Assembly: GCA_900470285.1 (NCBI GenBank)
Contig: UCAG01000001.1
Location: 186,001 to 250,000, forward strand
DNA: 64,000 bases
Reading direction: 5' to 3'
Source of the DNA: Hyphomicrobiales bacterium
GTDB taxonomy: Bacteria; Pseudomonadota; Alphaproteobacteria; Rhizobiales; Rhizobiaceae
Numbering within the stretch: the stretch's first letter is position 1; each line of letters opens with the position of its first letter. Under the pieces are notes generated by a model, which searched no databases, was not told the origin of the DNA, and saw only the letters and a list, made by a program, of their open reading frames with translations. The position numbers and the translations under genes are program-made. Shown in pieces: positions 17,121-26,723 of the stretch.

Positions 17121-17150
17121 AAAAAGGCCGGTGCAATGCACCGGCCTTTA
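17121..17150 (-). terminator. Terminator of ettA
   Basis: AAAGGCCGGTGCA pairs with TGCACCGGCCTTT; on the minus strand it is followed by TTTGTTT. It sits 150 bases after the ettA stop, beyond the palindromic repeat at 17174-17287, and just before the Tam-like gene. Confidence 0.8.
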
Positions 17151-17173
17151 TTAACTTCTGATAAGATCGTTGA

Positions 17174-17287
17174 GGTTCTGATTATGGCGAGGCGAAAATG
17201 ATGGAGTTTGAGAACCGGCGCGCAGCGTACTGTTTGTACGTGAGCACCGGAAGCGCAAAACAACGCCATTTGCAGACCGCCAGAACC
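17174..17287. repeat. Palindromic intergenic repeat, copy 1 (114 bp)
   Basis: Outer stem GGTTCTG (17174-17180) with CAGAACC (17281-17287). The interior includes GAGAACCGG, GCAGCGTAC-N5-GTACGTGAGC, ACCGGAAGCG and GCCATTTGCAGACCG. The interior matches 40253-40333 closely while the outer stem differs, yet both copies keep pairing. Each copy lies directly downstream of a minus-strand gene stop. Confidence 0.8.
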
Positions 17288-17303
17288 AGAACATCCCGAA
17301 CCT

Positions 17304-18953
17304 TTATCGTGTCAGCGGCTTATAGGTTACCCGCTTCGGATTAACGCTTTCAGGGCCGAGACGACGAACCTTGTCAGCTTCGTAATCTTCGAAGTTACCT
17401 TCGAACCACTCCACATGGCTGTCGCCTTCAAAAGCCAGAATATGTGTCGCAAGACGGTCGAGGAACATACGATCGTGCGAGATGATAACGGCGCAACCAG
17501 CGTATTTTTCCAGCGCATCTTCAAGCGCCGCCAGTGTTTCCGTGTCCAGATCGTTGGTCGGTTCATCGAGGAGCAGCACGTTGCCGCCCGTCTGCAGCAT
17601 CTTGGCAAGATGCACGCGGTTGCGCTGACCACCGGAAAGATTGCCGACTTTAGCCTGCTGATCGCCGCCCTTGAAGTTGAACGCACCGCAATAAGCGCGG
17701 GAGTTCATTTCAAACTTGCCGAGCTTGATGATGTCGTTACCGCCGGAAATTTCTTCCCAGACATTCTTGTTCGGGTCGAGGTGGTCACGGCTCTGATCAA
17801 CATAACCGAGCTTAACAGTATCACCGATACGCACGCTACCGGTATCCGGCTGTTCCTGACCGGTGATCATCTTGAACAGGGTCGATTTACCGGCACCGTT
17901 CGGACCGATCACACCAACGATACCGCCCGGAGGCAGTTTGAATGTCAAATTGTCAATCAGCAGACGATCGCCAAAGGATTTCGACAGGTTTTCAACTTCG
18001 ATAACCACCTGACCAAGACGCTCACCCGCAGGAATGAGAATCTGTGCATCGCCCGGGCGCTGATTTTCAGCCGCTTCCACCAGCTTGTCATAAGCTTTAA
18101 TACGGGCTTTCGACTTGGACTGACGCGCCTTAGGACTTGCTGCAATCCACTGGCGTTCACGCTCAAGTGCCTTCTGACGGGAATCGTCTTCACGGCCTTC
18201 CTGAATCATGCGCTTGGCCTTGGCTTCCAGATAGGCAGAATAGTTGCCTTCATAAGGGATACCACGACCGCGGTCGAGTTCGAGAATCCAGCCGGTCACA
18301 TTGTCGAGGAAGTAGCGATCGTGCGTGATGAGCAGCACAGCGCCCTTATATTCACGCAGGTGCTTTTCAAGCCATGCAGTGGTTTCAGCATCCAGATGGT
18401 TGGTCGGTTCGTCAAGCAGCAGAAGGTCTGGCTTGGAAAGCAGCAGCTTGCAAAGCGCAACACGGCGACGTTCACCACCGGAAAGCGTGGTTACATCAGC
18501 ATCCGCAGGCGGGCAGCGCAGAGCTTCCATCGCCATTTCAACCTGACTTTCCAGATCCCAGAGGTTCTGGCTATCAATAATATCCTGAAGTGCCGCACCT
18601 TCGTCAGCAGTTTCATCAGAATAATTCATCATCAGCTCATTATAACGGTCAAGAATGGCCTGCTTGTCAGCCACACCTTCCATCACATTGCCGAAAACAG
18701 TTTTCTCAGGATCAAGATGCGGTTCCTGAGCCAGATAACCACAGGTCGCACCATCGGCGAGCCAGGCTTCACCGGTAAACTCTTTATCGAGACCAGCCAT
18801 AATCTTGAGGATTGTCGATTTACCGGCGCCGTTCGGGCCGAGAATACCGATTTTCGCATCAGGATAGAATGACAGGTGCAGATTTTCGAGAATCTTCTTT
18901 GTGCCGTAGTTTTTATTCAAACCCGACATATGATAAATAAATTGACGTGCCAT
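17304..18953 (-). CDS. ettA: ABC-F ATPase EttA, energy-dependent translational throttle
   Basis: Cytoplasmic ABC-F protein that binds the ribosomal E site and gates the first elongation step according to ATP/ADP. From the ATG at 18951-18953 the product has 549 residues, close to the 555 of E. coli EttA. Two ABC domains are visible: Walker [10 protein letters not shown] near residues 40 and 358, signatures [11 protein letters not shown] and [12 protein letters not shown], Walker [13 protein letters not shown] and [11 protein letters not shown]. Between them is the linker with the [20 protein letters not shown] motif and the EttA-specific toe. The C-terminus ends [13 protein letters not shown], as usual in EttA. 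A frame open 258 bases further upstream was rejected because the family start (MARQFIYHM) is obvious. A lone gene with its own terminator. Confidence 0.95.
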   Translation of the reverse strand: MARQFIYHMSGLNKNYGTKKILENLHLSFYPDAKIGILGPNGAGKSTILKIMAGLDKEFTGEAWLADGATCGYLAQEPHLDPEKTVFGNVMEGVADKQAILDRYNELMMNYSDETADEGAALQDIIDSQNLWDLESQVEMAMEALRCPPADADVTTLSGGERRRVALCKLLLSKPDLLLLDEPTNHLDAETTAWLEKHLREYKGAVLLITHDRYFLDNVTGWILELDRGRGIPYEGNYSAYLEAKAKRMIQEGREDDSRQKALERERQWIAASPKARQSKSKARIKAYDKLVEAAENQRPGDAQILIPAGERLGQVVIEVENLSKSFGDRLLIDNLTFKLPPGGIVGVIGPNGAGKSTLFKMITGQEQPDTGSVRIGDTVKLGYVDQSRDHLDPNKNVWEEISGGNDIIKLGKFEMNSRAYCGAFNFKGGDQQAKVGNLSGGQRNRVHLAKMLQTGGNVLLLDEPTNDLDTETLAALEDALEKYAGCAVIISHDRMFLDRLATHILAFEGDSHVEWFEGNFEDYEADKVRRLGPESVNPKRVTYKPLTR

Positions 18954-19212
18954 TGGGTGGCTGTTCTCCGAGAATTTGAGCCCGTAATGTGTGGGAATTC
19001 GCTTTGATGCGCTATTTAGGCTAAATATTGCGCAGGGGCAATGCCAGAACAGAGGCGAAGCAGGCGCGATAAGCATCTTCCCCTGTTTAACCTCTGAGGG
19101 TCTGAATAAAAAATCACCATTTGCAGCCAAGTGGGCGACTTTTGGATCAGACACTGAATAGCTGATTATTATTACAAGTATAGTCTCCGCACTCCCGAAA
19201 CAAGGTTTCACA

Positions 19213-20142
19213 ATGCCGTTTGATAATCCTGAAATCCTGTTAAGTCCGAGCGGTGCAAAACTGGCGCTGCGCTTTCAACCGGCGAAAAAAACACCCATCG
19301 GAAATATACAGATCAGCCACGGCCTTGCCGAACATGCTGCCCGCTATCAAGAGTTTGCGGATTATCTCGCGGAACATGGATTTAACGTCTATGCCCATGA
19401 CCATCGCGGACACGGGCTGACCAGCGCACCGGATGCACCGCTCGGTCAGTTCGCAACGAAAGACGGCGATGAAAAAGTGCTGCAGGATATCAGCTTTATT
19501 GAAAAGACAATCCGCGAAAGACATGGCCAATTGCCGCTCATTCTCTTCGGCCATTCCATGGGGGGATTGGTAACACTCGCCGCTTTATGCGGAAAATTCT
19601 GCAAACCCGATGCCGCTGCGATCTGCAATTCCAATTTTGCCAATGTGCTGAATCAAACATTGGCTTTCACTTTACTCAAAGCCGAGCGCATGTTTCTCGG
19701 TTCTGATGTCCCCAGCCATTTCCTGCCAGCCATGACTTTCCGCACATGGGCGAAGCAGGTGGAAAATTACCAGACGCAATTTGACTGGCTGTCCCATGAT
19801 GCAGCGGAGGTTGCGCTCTATAATAATGACCCACTCTGCGGCTATGATCCGTCGGTCAGTATGTGGATCGATGTTTTCCGCTTTATGCGCCGTTGCAACA
19901 ATCCTGCTCCGCAACAAGCGATACCATTGCATATGCCACTTTATTTACAGGGTGGCGGACAGGATCCTTCAACAGAAGGCGGTAAATCCCTGCTTGCACT
20001 GGAAAAAAGACTGAGAGCCTCCGGCTTCAGCAATATTACCACACAGATTTATCCGGAGATGCGCCATGAAAGCCTGCATGAAACAGATCGTGCGCGTTTC
20101 ATGCAGGACTTTACGTCATGGGCATTAAAGGCAGTTACCTGA
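19213..20142 (+). CDS. Alpha/beta hydrolase, monoacylglycerol lipase or lysophospholipase type
   Basis: Serine hydrolase of the Hydrolase_4 family (monoglyceride lipases, PldB-like lysophospholipases). The 309-residue protein shows ISHGLAEHAARYQEFADYL, the typical entry of this family, then AHDHRGHG, the nucleophile elbow GHSMGG (residues 113-118, Ser115), and a C-terminal region with LQGGGQDPST supplying the acid and PEMRHESLHE supplying the catalytic His. No signal peptide, so it is probably cytoplasmic. It is divergent from ettA and converges with the lyxose isomerase gene, with only seven bases between the two stop codons. True substrate unknown. Confidence 0.88.
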   Translation: MPFDNPEILLSPSGAKLALRFQPAKKTPIGNIQISHGLAEHAARYQEFADYLAEHGFNVYAHDHRGHGLTSAPDAPLGQFATKDGDEKVLQDISFIEKTIRERHGQLPLILFGHSMGGLVTLAALCGKFCKPDAAAICNSNFANVLNQTLAFTLLKAERMFLGSDVPSHFLPAMTFRTWAKQVENYQTQFDWLSHDAAEVALYNNDPLCGYDPSVSMWIDVFRFMRRCNNPAPQQAIPLHMPLYLQGGGQDPSTEGGKSLLALEKRLRASGFSNITTQIYPEMRHESLHETDRARFMQDFTSWALKAVT

Positions 20143-20149
20143 CAGGACT

Positions 20150-20839
20150 TTACGCCAGCCACTTGTCATAATCAGACACCAACAAATGCAGTGGCTGAAC
20201 ATCATCTTCCACATCGGAGAACCGGCCGATCGGCTCACGGAAGATGTTATCCGTGAGATCATCATTGACGGTTGAAACCTCGCCAATCAGCACATCTCCG
20301 CCCTCGCCCCAGAAAGCATGCCAGTTACCGGGCATCAGGGTCACGCTTTCGCCCGGATCAAGCTTCAGCAAACCACCGGCAGACAGTCGCTTGATACGTC
20401 CGTCACAGGCAACAACCACGTCGCTTTTATCGTCAATCGAGCCATCCGGGTTAGAATTGAACATTTCCAGCACCAGCTTGGCACCGCCGCGATTGATAAT
20501 GTCCTCAGCTTTCACCACATGGCGATGCATCGGCGACAGCTGGTTCTCGCGCGAGATCATGATCTTTTCCGCATAAAGCATACCCGTACCTTTTTGCAGA
20601 TCTTCGGCCTGTCCGTTGCGCACGGTAAACAGGAACAGTCCCATTTCATCGAAACGCCCCTGCCCGTAATCGGTAATATCCCAGCCGAGACGCGCATTGC
20701 GGATTGCTGCACTGTCATCGCCCACACGGGTGCGCATTTCCTCCGGCGACCAATAGGCAAAAGGCGGCATGACAAAACCGAAAGACCGGATAAAGCGGTC
20801 ACTTTCACGGATAATCTCATTAATTTCCGAGCGTTTCAT
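20150..20839 (-). CDS. D-lyxose ketol-isomerase (cupin family)
   Basis: Mn-dependent cupin isomerase interconverting D-lyxose/D-xylulose (and D-mannose/D-fructose) of the D-lyxose isomerase family (formerly DUF1498). The 229-residue protein carries FVMPPFAYWSPEEM, LGWDITDYGQG, the metal ligands in MHRHVVKAEDIINRGG with Lys and Glu, and the second His in PGNWHAFWGEGG. GGAGGA lies seven bases before the ATG. It is not inside a sugar operon here; neighbours are an unrelated lipase and a divergent Rieske oxygenase, so its physiological sugar is unclear. Confidence 0.88.
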   Translation of the reverse strand: MKRSEINEIIRESDRFIRSFGFVMPPFAYWSPEEMRTRVGDDSAAIRNARLGWDITDYGQGRFDEMGLFLFTVRNGQAEDLQKGTGMLYAEKIMISRENQLSPMHRHVVKAEDIINRGGAKLVLEMFNSNPDGSIDDKSDVVVACDGRIKRLSAGGLLKLDPGESVTLMPGNWHAFWGEGGDVLIGEVSTVNDDLTDNIFREPIGRFSDVEDDVQPLHLLVSDYDKWLA

Positions 20840-21212
20840 AAATATTTCCTCCAGCGGGCATCCGTTTGATACGGGTCTTGTCTGCGCAACAGAAAAGCAC
20901 GGCCTGCCGCGTCTGACCAGCCCCTTTTCGGCTACAAAATATTGCCGCCGATAAATTTCCGGATGCGACGGTTTGGCGTGTCGTCTTTACGCGAAGCCCA
21001 TGTCGTTTTCGTATGCGCGTCCGCCATATTTCAATGGTTGAATACGGATAATCAGAGCAGATTTTTTGAGAAATATTCTGAGACTTAACTCTTGTCGTCA
21101 ATCTTAATACCCATACGGGATCAGGCTTTTCCATGTCGCACATAAGCCACTCCGGCTGCGACATGTTTTAAAGTCCGGCACCCCCGATGAACAACGCTAT
21201 GCGAGGCATATC
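20840..21212. promoter_or_regulatory. Divergent regulatory region with a 9-bp palindrome upstream of gbcA
   Basis: The 373-base spacer carries both promoters. At 21132-21140 CATGTCGCA is the reverse complement of TGCGACATG at 21157-21165, with AGCC and GGCT nested inside. The palindrome ends 47 bases before the gbcA start, so it may be an operator or a leader hairpin. Nothing else in the spacer could be called. Confidence 0.4.
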
Positions 21213-22457
21213 ATGGACGTCCGCAATCAGATGCTGAGTGACTTGTTGGGGCGCGACCCGAATTTCAGTCTCGGACAGAAGTTCTACACAGATCCCGGCT
21301 TTTACAAGCTCGATCTTGAACATATCTGGTACCGTGAATGGGTCTTTGCCGGCCATGATTGTGAGCTGCCGAAAGCAGGCAGCTATATTACTGTGCAGAT
21401 CGGCGATTATCCGGTGATTGTCGTGCGCGACAGTCAGGGCAATATCCGCGCATTCCATAATACCTGCCGCCATCGCGGCTCGCGTATCTGCACGGCGGAA
21501 AAAGGCACCGCTGCCCGCCTCGTCTGCCCTTATCATCAGTGGACTTATGATCTGGATGGTAAATTATTGTTTGCCCGTCAGGTCGGCCCTAATTTCAAAC
21601 CGGCAGATTTCGGCCTGAAAACCGTGCATTGCGAAACGGTCGCCGGTTACATTTATATCTGTGTCGCGGATGAAGCACCGGATTTCAATGCTTTCCGCGC
21701 AACGGTTGAGCCTTATCTGGCTCCCCATCAGATCAAAGATGCAAAAATTGCCTTTGAAAGCACAATCATTGAAAAAGGCAACTGGAAACTGGTCTGGGAA
21801 AACAACCGCGAATGCTACCATTGCGCCGCCAACCATCCGGAACTGTGCCGCACCTATCCTGAAGCACCAAGCGCCACCGGCGTACAGGGCATGATGGAGG
21901 ATGAGGAAACCAACCAGCTCTGGAAGCGCTGTGAAGATACCGGCCTGCCTGCTAAATTCAACATGTCCGAGAACGGCCAGTATCGCATTGCCCGCATTCC
22001 GCTGCTGCGCGATGCCGACAGCTATACAATGTCCGGCAAACCTGCTGTGGCGAAAAGCCTGAGCACTGAAGTCAGGGCATCCAAAATCGGCGCGATGCTG
22101 CTGTTCAACTATCCGTCCACATGGAACCATGTGATGATTGACCATGCGATTTCTTTCCGTGTGCTGCCGATCAGCGCCGAGGAAACCATGGTCACCACCA
22201 AATGGATGGTCAATAAAGATGCAGTTGAAGGCGTCGATTACAATCTCGATGAACTGACCCATGTCTGGATCGAGACCAATGATCAGGATCGCCGGATCGT
22301 GGAAGAAAACGCCCGCGGCATCCGCTCACCGGCCTATCAGCCGGGGCCTTATTCCGTGGAGCATGAAGGCGGCGTCATGCAATTTATTGAATGGTACGCC
22401 AATTTCATCACCCCGCGTCTGCAAGGAGAAGTTGCTAAACTCAGCCGCGTGGCCTGA
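21213..22457 (+). CDS. gbcA: Rieske non-heme iron oxygenase alpha subunit, glycine betaine demethylase type (GbcA)
   Basis: Ring-hydroxylating-type oxygenase that oxidatively demethylates quaternary amines. The 414-residue protein has an N-terminal Rieske domain with the [2Fe-2S] ligands in CRHRGS and CPYHQW (about residues 86-91 and 106-111) and a catalytic domain with the mononuclear iron site in ENNRECYHCAANHPELC. These sequences fit the GbcA/stachydrine demethylase branch rather than aromatic dioxygenases. The matching reductase gbcB follows 120 bases downstream. Together they would convert glycine betaine to dimethylglycine plus formaldehyde. Carnitine- or proline-betaine-type substrates cannot be excluded from sequence. 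Confidence 0.88.
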   Translation: MDVRNQMLSDLLGRDPNFSLGQKFYTDPGFYKLDLEHIWYREWVFAGHDCELPKAGSYITVQIGDYPVIVVRDSQGNIRAFHNTCRHRGSRICTAEKGTAARLVCPYHQWTYDLDGKLLFARQVGPNFKPADFGLKTVHCETVAGYIYICVADEAPDFNAFRATVEPYLAPHQIKDAKIAFESTIIEKGNWKLVWENNRECYHCAANHPELCRTYPEAPSATGVQGMMEDEETNQLWKRCEDTGLPAKFNMSENGQYRIARIPLLRDADSYTMSGKPAVAKSLSTEVRASKIGAMLLFNYPSTWNHVMIDHAISFRVLPISAEETMVTTKWMVNKDAVEGVDYNLDELTHVWIETNDQDRRIVEENARGIRSPAYQPGPYSVEHEGGVMQFIEWYANFITPRLQGEVAKLSRVA

Positions 22458-22577
22458 CAACAAATCACAACAACTCAGAGCGCAGTAAAAAACGTGCGGT
22501 GCTCTGAACAGCAGTAATGACAAGGCAGGTTCAATGTGAACCCACCTCAAGCCCCCTTCAGGTGAAGAGCAGCACGA

Positions 22578-23660
22578 ATGAAATATCTTGATGAAATGCT
22601 GCCGTGGAACGACAGGCTTCAGGTTCTGGAATGTGATGCGGCGATTGAAGAAGCGCCGGACGTGATGACTTTCTCGTTCCGCACGCCGGACAATAATAAC
22701 TGGTTCCGCTATATGCCGGGTCAGTTCATCACGATTGAGATACCGGCCGCACCGGAACCGGTCATGCGTACCTATACGCTGTCTTCCACGCCGTCGCGCC
22801 CCTATTCTGTGTCCATCACCATTAAGGCACAGGCAGGCAGTATCGGCACCCGCTGGATGCTGGATAATATGCGCCCGGGCATGAAACTGAAAGCTTTCGG
22901 CCCTGCCGGTGATTTCTCACTCGTTTCGCATCCGGGCAAAAAATACCTGTTCATCTCTGCCGGTTCCGGCATCACGCCGATGATGTCGATGACCCGTTTC
23001 CTTTATGATACGCAACCAGCCAGCGATGTGGTTTTTCTCAATTGCGCCCGTTCACCGGATGAAATTATCTTCCGTAAGGAGCTGGAACTCTTAGCCAGCC
23101 GTATGGATAACCTGCGCCTGCAACTGGTTGTTGAGCGTTCCATCGCCCGCAATGTCTGGAGCGGCGTTCATGGTCGTATCAGTCATAGTATTATTGATAT
23201 TTCCGCACCTGACTTCAAAGACCGCACAGTCTTTTGTTGCGGCCCCGAGCCGTTTATGCGCGCCGTGCGTGAAATGCTTGAAGCCAACGGCTTCAACATG
23301 GACAATTATCATCAGGAAAGCTTTCAGCCCGCCTCGGAAGCACCCGCTATACCGGTACCTGCCGCGCTTGAAGCCGCAGCCGGTGATGCGGAGACCGAGG
23401 CGCCGAGCGTTATTTTCACATTATCCGGCATGGAAGTACAATGCAGCCCGACAGATACCGTGTTGCTGGCAGCGCGTAACGGCGGGTTAAAAATACCAAG
23501 CGCCTGCGAGTTTGGTGTCTGCGGTACGTGTAAAGTCAAATGCCTCAGCGGCGAAACCGTTATGAACCATAATGGTGGTATTCGCGATGATGAAATTGAA
23601 GAAGGCTATATTCTTGCCTGCTGCTCTCATCCGCTGGGACGGGTGGAAATTGAAGCCTGA
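22578..23660 (+). CDS. gbcB: Hybrid flavin/2Fe-2S reductase of the Rieske oxygenase (GbcB-like)
   Basis: Electron-transfer partner of the adjacent oxygenase. The 360-residue protein has an FAD-binding barrel at about 20-125 (MRTYTLSSTPSRP), an NAD(P)H-binding domain at about 130-240 (FISAGSGITPMMSM; CCGPEPFM) and a plant-type ferredoxin domain at the C-terminus with CEFGVCGTC and the distant Cys in LACCSH. This order (reductase then ferredoxin) is that of GbcB and related class IA/IB hybrid reductases. An acidic Ala-rich linker joins the last two domains. No terminator separates it from the oxygenase gene. Confidence 0.9.
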   Translation: MKYLDEMLPWNDRLQVLECDAAIEEAPDVMTFSFRTPDNNNWFRYMPGQFITIEIPAAPEPVMRTYTLSSTPSRPYSVSITIKAQAGSIGTRWMLDNMRPGMKLKAFGPAGDFSLVSHPGKKYLFISAGSGITPMMSMTRFLYDTQPASDVVFLNCARSPDEIIFRKELELLASRMDNLRLQLVVERSIARNVWSGVHGRISHSIIDISAPDFKDRTVFCCGPEPFMRAVREMLEANGFNMDNYHQESFQPASEAPAIPVPAALEAAAGDAETEAPSVIFTLSGMEVQCSPTDTVLLAARNGGLKIPSACEFGVCGTCKVKCLSGETVMNHNGGIRDDEIEEGYILACCSHPLGRVEIEA

Positions 23661-23727
23661 TCCTCTTGACCTTTCCGCGTGCTTTCGTCACTGATCGCTC
23701 TCGGACGTGACGCAGCGGGAGAATGGG

Positions 23728-24342
23728 ATGCCACAACACGATCAGAAAAACTCCGCCTTTATTGTGATTGATATTCAGAATGATTTTTGCCCCGGAGGCG
23801 CGCTGGCTGTAGCCGGCGGAGACAGTATCGTTGCAGGCATCAATCAGGAGATTGAGCGTTTTGACCATGTCATTCTGACACAGGACTGGCATCCCGCAGG
23901 ACATTCCAGCTTCGCCTCGACACATGAAGGCCGTGAACCTTATGAAATGGTGACAATGTCCTATGGCAAACAGACTTTGTGGCCGGATCATTGCGTACAG
24001 GGAACCCATGGCGCGGAATTTCATAAAGACCTGCAATGGACAAAAGCCGAGCTGGTAATCCGCAAAGGCTATCGTAAAGCCATCGACAGCTATTCCGCTT
24101 TCTTCGAGAATGACCACATGACCCCGACCGGTCTTGGCGGCTATTTGCGTGAGCGCGGCATTAAGCATGTAACACTGGCCGGTCTCGCTACCGATTTCTG
24201 CGTGGCCTATTCGGCTCTGGATGCAGCGGCACAAGGTTTCAAGGTCACTGTGTTGCCGGATTTAAGCCGTGCGATTGATATTGGCGGATCTCTGCAGACC
24301 ATGATGAGCCAGATGCGCAATGCTGGCGTAGCGTTCCGTTAA
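23728..24342 (+). CDS. pncA: Nicotinamidase PncA
   Basis: Cysteine hydrolase of the isochorismatase-like fold that deamidates nicotinamide to nicotinate in NAD salvage. From the ATG at 23728 (GGGAGA precedes it) the protein has 204 residues. The catalytic Asp15 lies in FIVIDIQNDFCPGGAL, metal ligands in TQDWHPAGHSSFAS, WPDHCVQGTHGAEF is the family hallmark, and the nucleophilic Cys is in LATDFCVAYSALDA. A GTG 21 bases upstream is an alternative start. It lies 67 bases after gbcB; co-transcription is possible without functional link. Confidence 0.94.
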   Translation: MPQHDQKNSAFIVIDIQNDFCPGGALAVAGGDSIVAGINQEIERFDHVILTQDWHPAGHSSFASTHEGREPYEMVTMSYGKQTLWPDHCVQGTHGAEFHKDLQWTKAELVIRKGYRKAIDSYSAFFENDHMTPTGLGGYLRERGIKHVTLAGLATDFCVAYSALDAAAQGFKVTVLPDLSRAIDIGGSLQTMMSQMRNAGVAFR

Positions 24343-24426
24343 AACTGTATTCCCCCCGCAATCAACAAGGCAGCGCTCGACGGCTGCCTTTTTTGCTTTA
24401 TATAGACGCCTTTATCCTCCTACCCG

Positions 24427-25632
24427 TTGTCCGAAACAGAAAGCCTCACCGTGATTGAGAAAAAAGACGTTGTAATTATCGGTGCAGGCGCAGCCGGAAT
24501 GATGTGTGCAATCCGTGCCGGTCAGCGGGGACGCTCGGTCGTGCTGATTGACCATGCGAAATCCCCCGGTGACAAAATCCGTATTTCCGGCGGTGGCCGC
24601 TGCAACTTCACCAATATTCATGCAACGGCAAAGAACTATCTGTCCGCCAATCCGCATTTTTGCAAATCCGCGCTGGCACGTTTCACGCCGCAGGATTTCA
24701 TCGCCATGGTCGATAGCTACGGTATCAGCTGGCATGAGAAAACATTGGGACAGCTGTTTTGCGACCATAGCGCCAAAGACATTATCAATATGCTGCGCAC
24801 GGAAATGCAGCAGGCCAATGTGCGGCTCGACCTCAACACCACGGTTTCGGACATCAGCAAAACCACAGACGGTTTTATAGTTACGACGAGCTATGGCAAA
24901 ATCGAAGCACAATCACTGATTATTGCCACGGGCGGCAAATCCATTCCGAAAATGGGAGCCACGGGTTTTGCCTATCAGATTGCCGGTCAGTTTGGTCACA
25001 GCCTGATTGAACCCCGCCCCGGCCTTGTGCCTTTGACACTGGAACCCAATCTGCTGGAACAGCTCAGCCCGCTCTCAGGGGTAGCCGTCGATGCAGAGCT
25101 TAGACATGGCAAAACCCGATTCCGCGAAGCACTGCTTTTCACCCACCGCGGTATGAGCGGGCCTGCGATTCTGCAGATTTCATCCTATTGGCGCGAGGGC
25201 GATGAGGTCGTTTTGACCATAGAACCGGACTTTGACTTCCTTACATTATTAAAAAATGCACGAAAAACGAATGGCAAACAGTCTGTCCAGACCGCCCTTG
25301 CAGAAAAGTTGCCCCGTCGCTTGGCTCAGTTTTTCACGGAAAAGACACAATTGAACAAGCCGCTAGCTGATTTGTCTGACAAGATCTTAACAAATCTCGT
25401 TGCCGCAATTCAGGATTGGCATATCAAACCGGCAGGTTCCGAAGGGTATCGTACAGCGGAAGTTACACTCGGCGGAATCAGCACTGATGAGCTCGACTCA
25501 AAGACGATGGAATCTAAAAAGGTACAAGGCCTTTATTTCATTGGAGAATGTGTGGACGTAACGGGCTGGCTTGGCGGATTCAACTTCCAATGGGCATGGG
25601 CGTCAGGCCACAGCGCAGGTCAGGTCGCATAA
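24427..25632 (+). CDS. NAD(P)/FAD-dependent oxidoreductase of the HI0933/YhiN family
   Basis: Flavoprotein of the HI0933-like family, whose physiological substrate is unknown. The 401-residue protein begins with a Rossmann motif VVIIGAGAAGMMCAIRAGQRG and has the family marker KIRISGGGRCNFTN, a central domain with LIIATGGKSIPKMGATGFAYQIA, FTHRGMSGPAILQISSYW, and the C-terminal EVTLGGISTDELDSKTMESK block with FNFQWAWASG. The start is uncertain: TTG at 24427 opens the frame, GTG at 24451 would begin directly before the Rossmann strand; neither has a strong ribosome-binding site. Confidence 0.88.
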   Translation: MSETESLTVIEKKDVVIIGAGAAGMMCAIRAGQRGRSVVLIDHAKSPGDKIRISGGGRCNFTNIHATAKNYLSANPHFCKSALARFTPQDFIAMVDSYGISWHEKTLGQLFCDHSAKDIINMLRTEMQQANVRLDLNTTVSDISKTTDGFIVTTSYGKIEAQSLIIATGGKSIPKMGATGFAYQIAGQFGHSLIEPRPGLVPLTLEPNLLEQLSPLSGVAVDAELRHGKTRFREALLFTHRGMSGPAILQISSYWREGDEVVLTIEPDFDFLTLLKNARKTNGKQSVQTALAEKLPRRLAQFFTEKTQLNKPLADLSDKILTNLVAAIQDWHIKPAGSEGYRTAEVTLGGISTDELDSKTMESKKVQGLYFIGECVDVTGWLGGFNFQWAWASGHSAGQVA

Positions 25633-25747
25633 TATTTACGTGACAAATCACACGTTTTCGTGAGCGGCGCGCAGATTTACATTGTGTCCAAAAGGTGTCA
25701 AGCCGATCACATTTACTTCAAGTCGATAAGATCTTTCTGTTGCATAT

Positions 25748-25775
25748 TTGTGACAGACATTTCCGAGGGTATATT
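25748..25775 (+). promoter_or_regulatory. Probable sigma-70 promoter of the Omp25-family gene
   Basis: TTGTGA (25748-25753), 16-base spacer, TATATT (25770-25775). The start of transcription would be near 25782, leaving a leader of about 30 bases before the ATG with an AAAGGAG site. Confidence 0.55.
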
Positions 25776-25811
25776 TTATGTTTCTAACGAAATCTAAAAG
25801 GAGTTCATCAC

Positions 25812-26492
25812 ATGAAATATACAACTCTGGCAGCTGCTCTGCTTCTCTCCTCCACAAGCGCGTTCGCAGCTGATGCTATCGTTTACAACGAACCAGCTCC
25901 TGCTGTTGTAGCTGACACTTTCTCCTGGACAGGCGGCTATATCGGTCTTAACGCCGGTTATGCAGGCGGCAAGTTCAAATACAACGATTACGCTGGCTTC
26001 TCTGCTAAAGACAATGCAAGCGGCTTCCTCGGCGGTGTTCAGGCCGGTTACAACTGGCAGTTTGATCAGACTGTTGTTGGTATCGAAACCGACTTCCAGG
26101 GCGGCAACCTGAAATCCGATGCAGAACTGAACTTCAATGGCCAGACTGTTGGTGCAGAAGCCAAAATCAACTGGTTCGGTACAACCCGCGTTCGTCTCGG
26201 CTATACACCAGTTGACCGCTTCATGGTTTACGCAACAGGTGGTGTTGCTTACGGTAAAATCAAAGCTTCTGCTTTCGATGGCGTAAACAGCTTCTCCCAG
26301 TCTGACACTAAAGTTGGTTACACTGTAGGTGCCGGTGCAGAATACGCTGTTACAAACAACGTAACTCTGAAAACCGAATACCTCTACACCGACCTCGGCA
26401 AGCTGAAACTGGATGATGTTAACGGCGTTCGCTTCGGTGAAGTTAAGGCTCCGTTCCACACAGTACGCGTTGGTGTGAACTACAAGTTCTAA
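25812..26492 (+). CDS. Outer membrane beta-barrel porin-like protein, Omp25/Omp31 family
   Basis: Abundant outer membrane protein of the Omp25/Omp31 family known from Brucella and relatives. The 226-residue product has a signal peptide cleaved after SAFA, the family start FSWTGGYIGLNAGYAGGKF, an eight-stranded barrel with alternating hydrophobic residues (GFLGGVQAGYNWQF; GTTRVRLGYTPVDRFMVYATGGVAYG; NVTLKTEYLYTDLG) and the terminal aromatic residue in VGVNYKF needed for barrel assembly. Codon use is strongly biased (GTT, GCT, CTG, GGT, AAC), as expected for a highly expressed gene. It has an excellent ribosome-binding site and its own terminator. Which of the several Brucella paralogues it matches best cannot be settled by eye. 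Confidence 0.93.
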   Translation: MKYTTLAAALLLSSTSAFAADAIVYNEPAPAVVADTFSWTGGYIGLNAGYAGGKFKYNDYAGFSAKDNASGFLGGVQAGYNWQFDQTVVGIETDFQGGNLKSDAELNFNGQTVGAEAKINWFGTTRVRLGYTPVDRFMVYATGGVAYGKIKASAFDGVNSFSQSDTKVGYTVGAGAEYAVTNNVTLKTEYLYTDLGKLKLDDVNGVRFGEVKAPFHTVRVGVNYKF

Positions 26493-26514
26493 TCCATCCT
26501 TACGGATTAAAAAG

Positions 26515-26540
26515 AAAGCCCCGCATTGCGGGGCTTTTTT
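26515..26540 (+). terminator. Terminator of the Omp25-family gene
   Basis: AAAGCCCCGCA pairs with TGCGGGGCTTT and is followed by a run of Ts on the plus strand. Strong, 22 bases after the stop. Confidence 0.92.
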
Positions 26541-26723
26541 TATATCTGAACAGCCAAACTCAAAACGACAGCAAAGACACCACCTCAAAGCAGCCCCGAA
26601 TTTTCCTGCCGATGGTCAGCACGTATCCTTCACAACTATACCCATATTATAATCCCCTGCACCTACCTCTCGGCATAGTTTATGCTTATCTATACATCAG
26701 CACTATGATGTATCGGGAGAGTT

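Noticed and set aside
17415-18872. Long open frame antisense to ettA (about 485 codons)
   Set aside because: Overlaps a highly conserved gene completely; the sequence has no recognisable domain.
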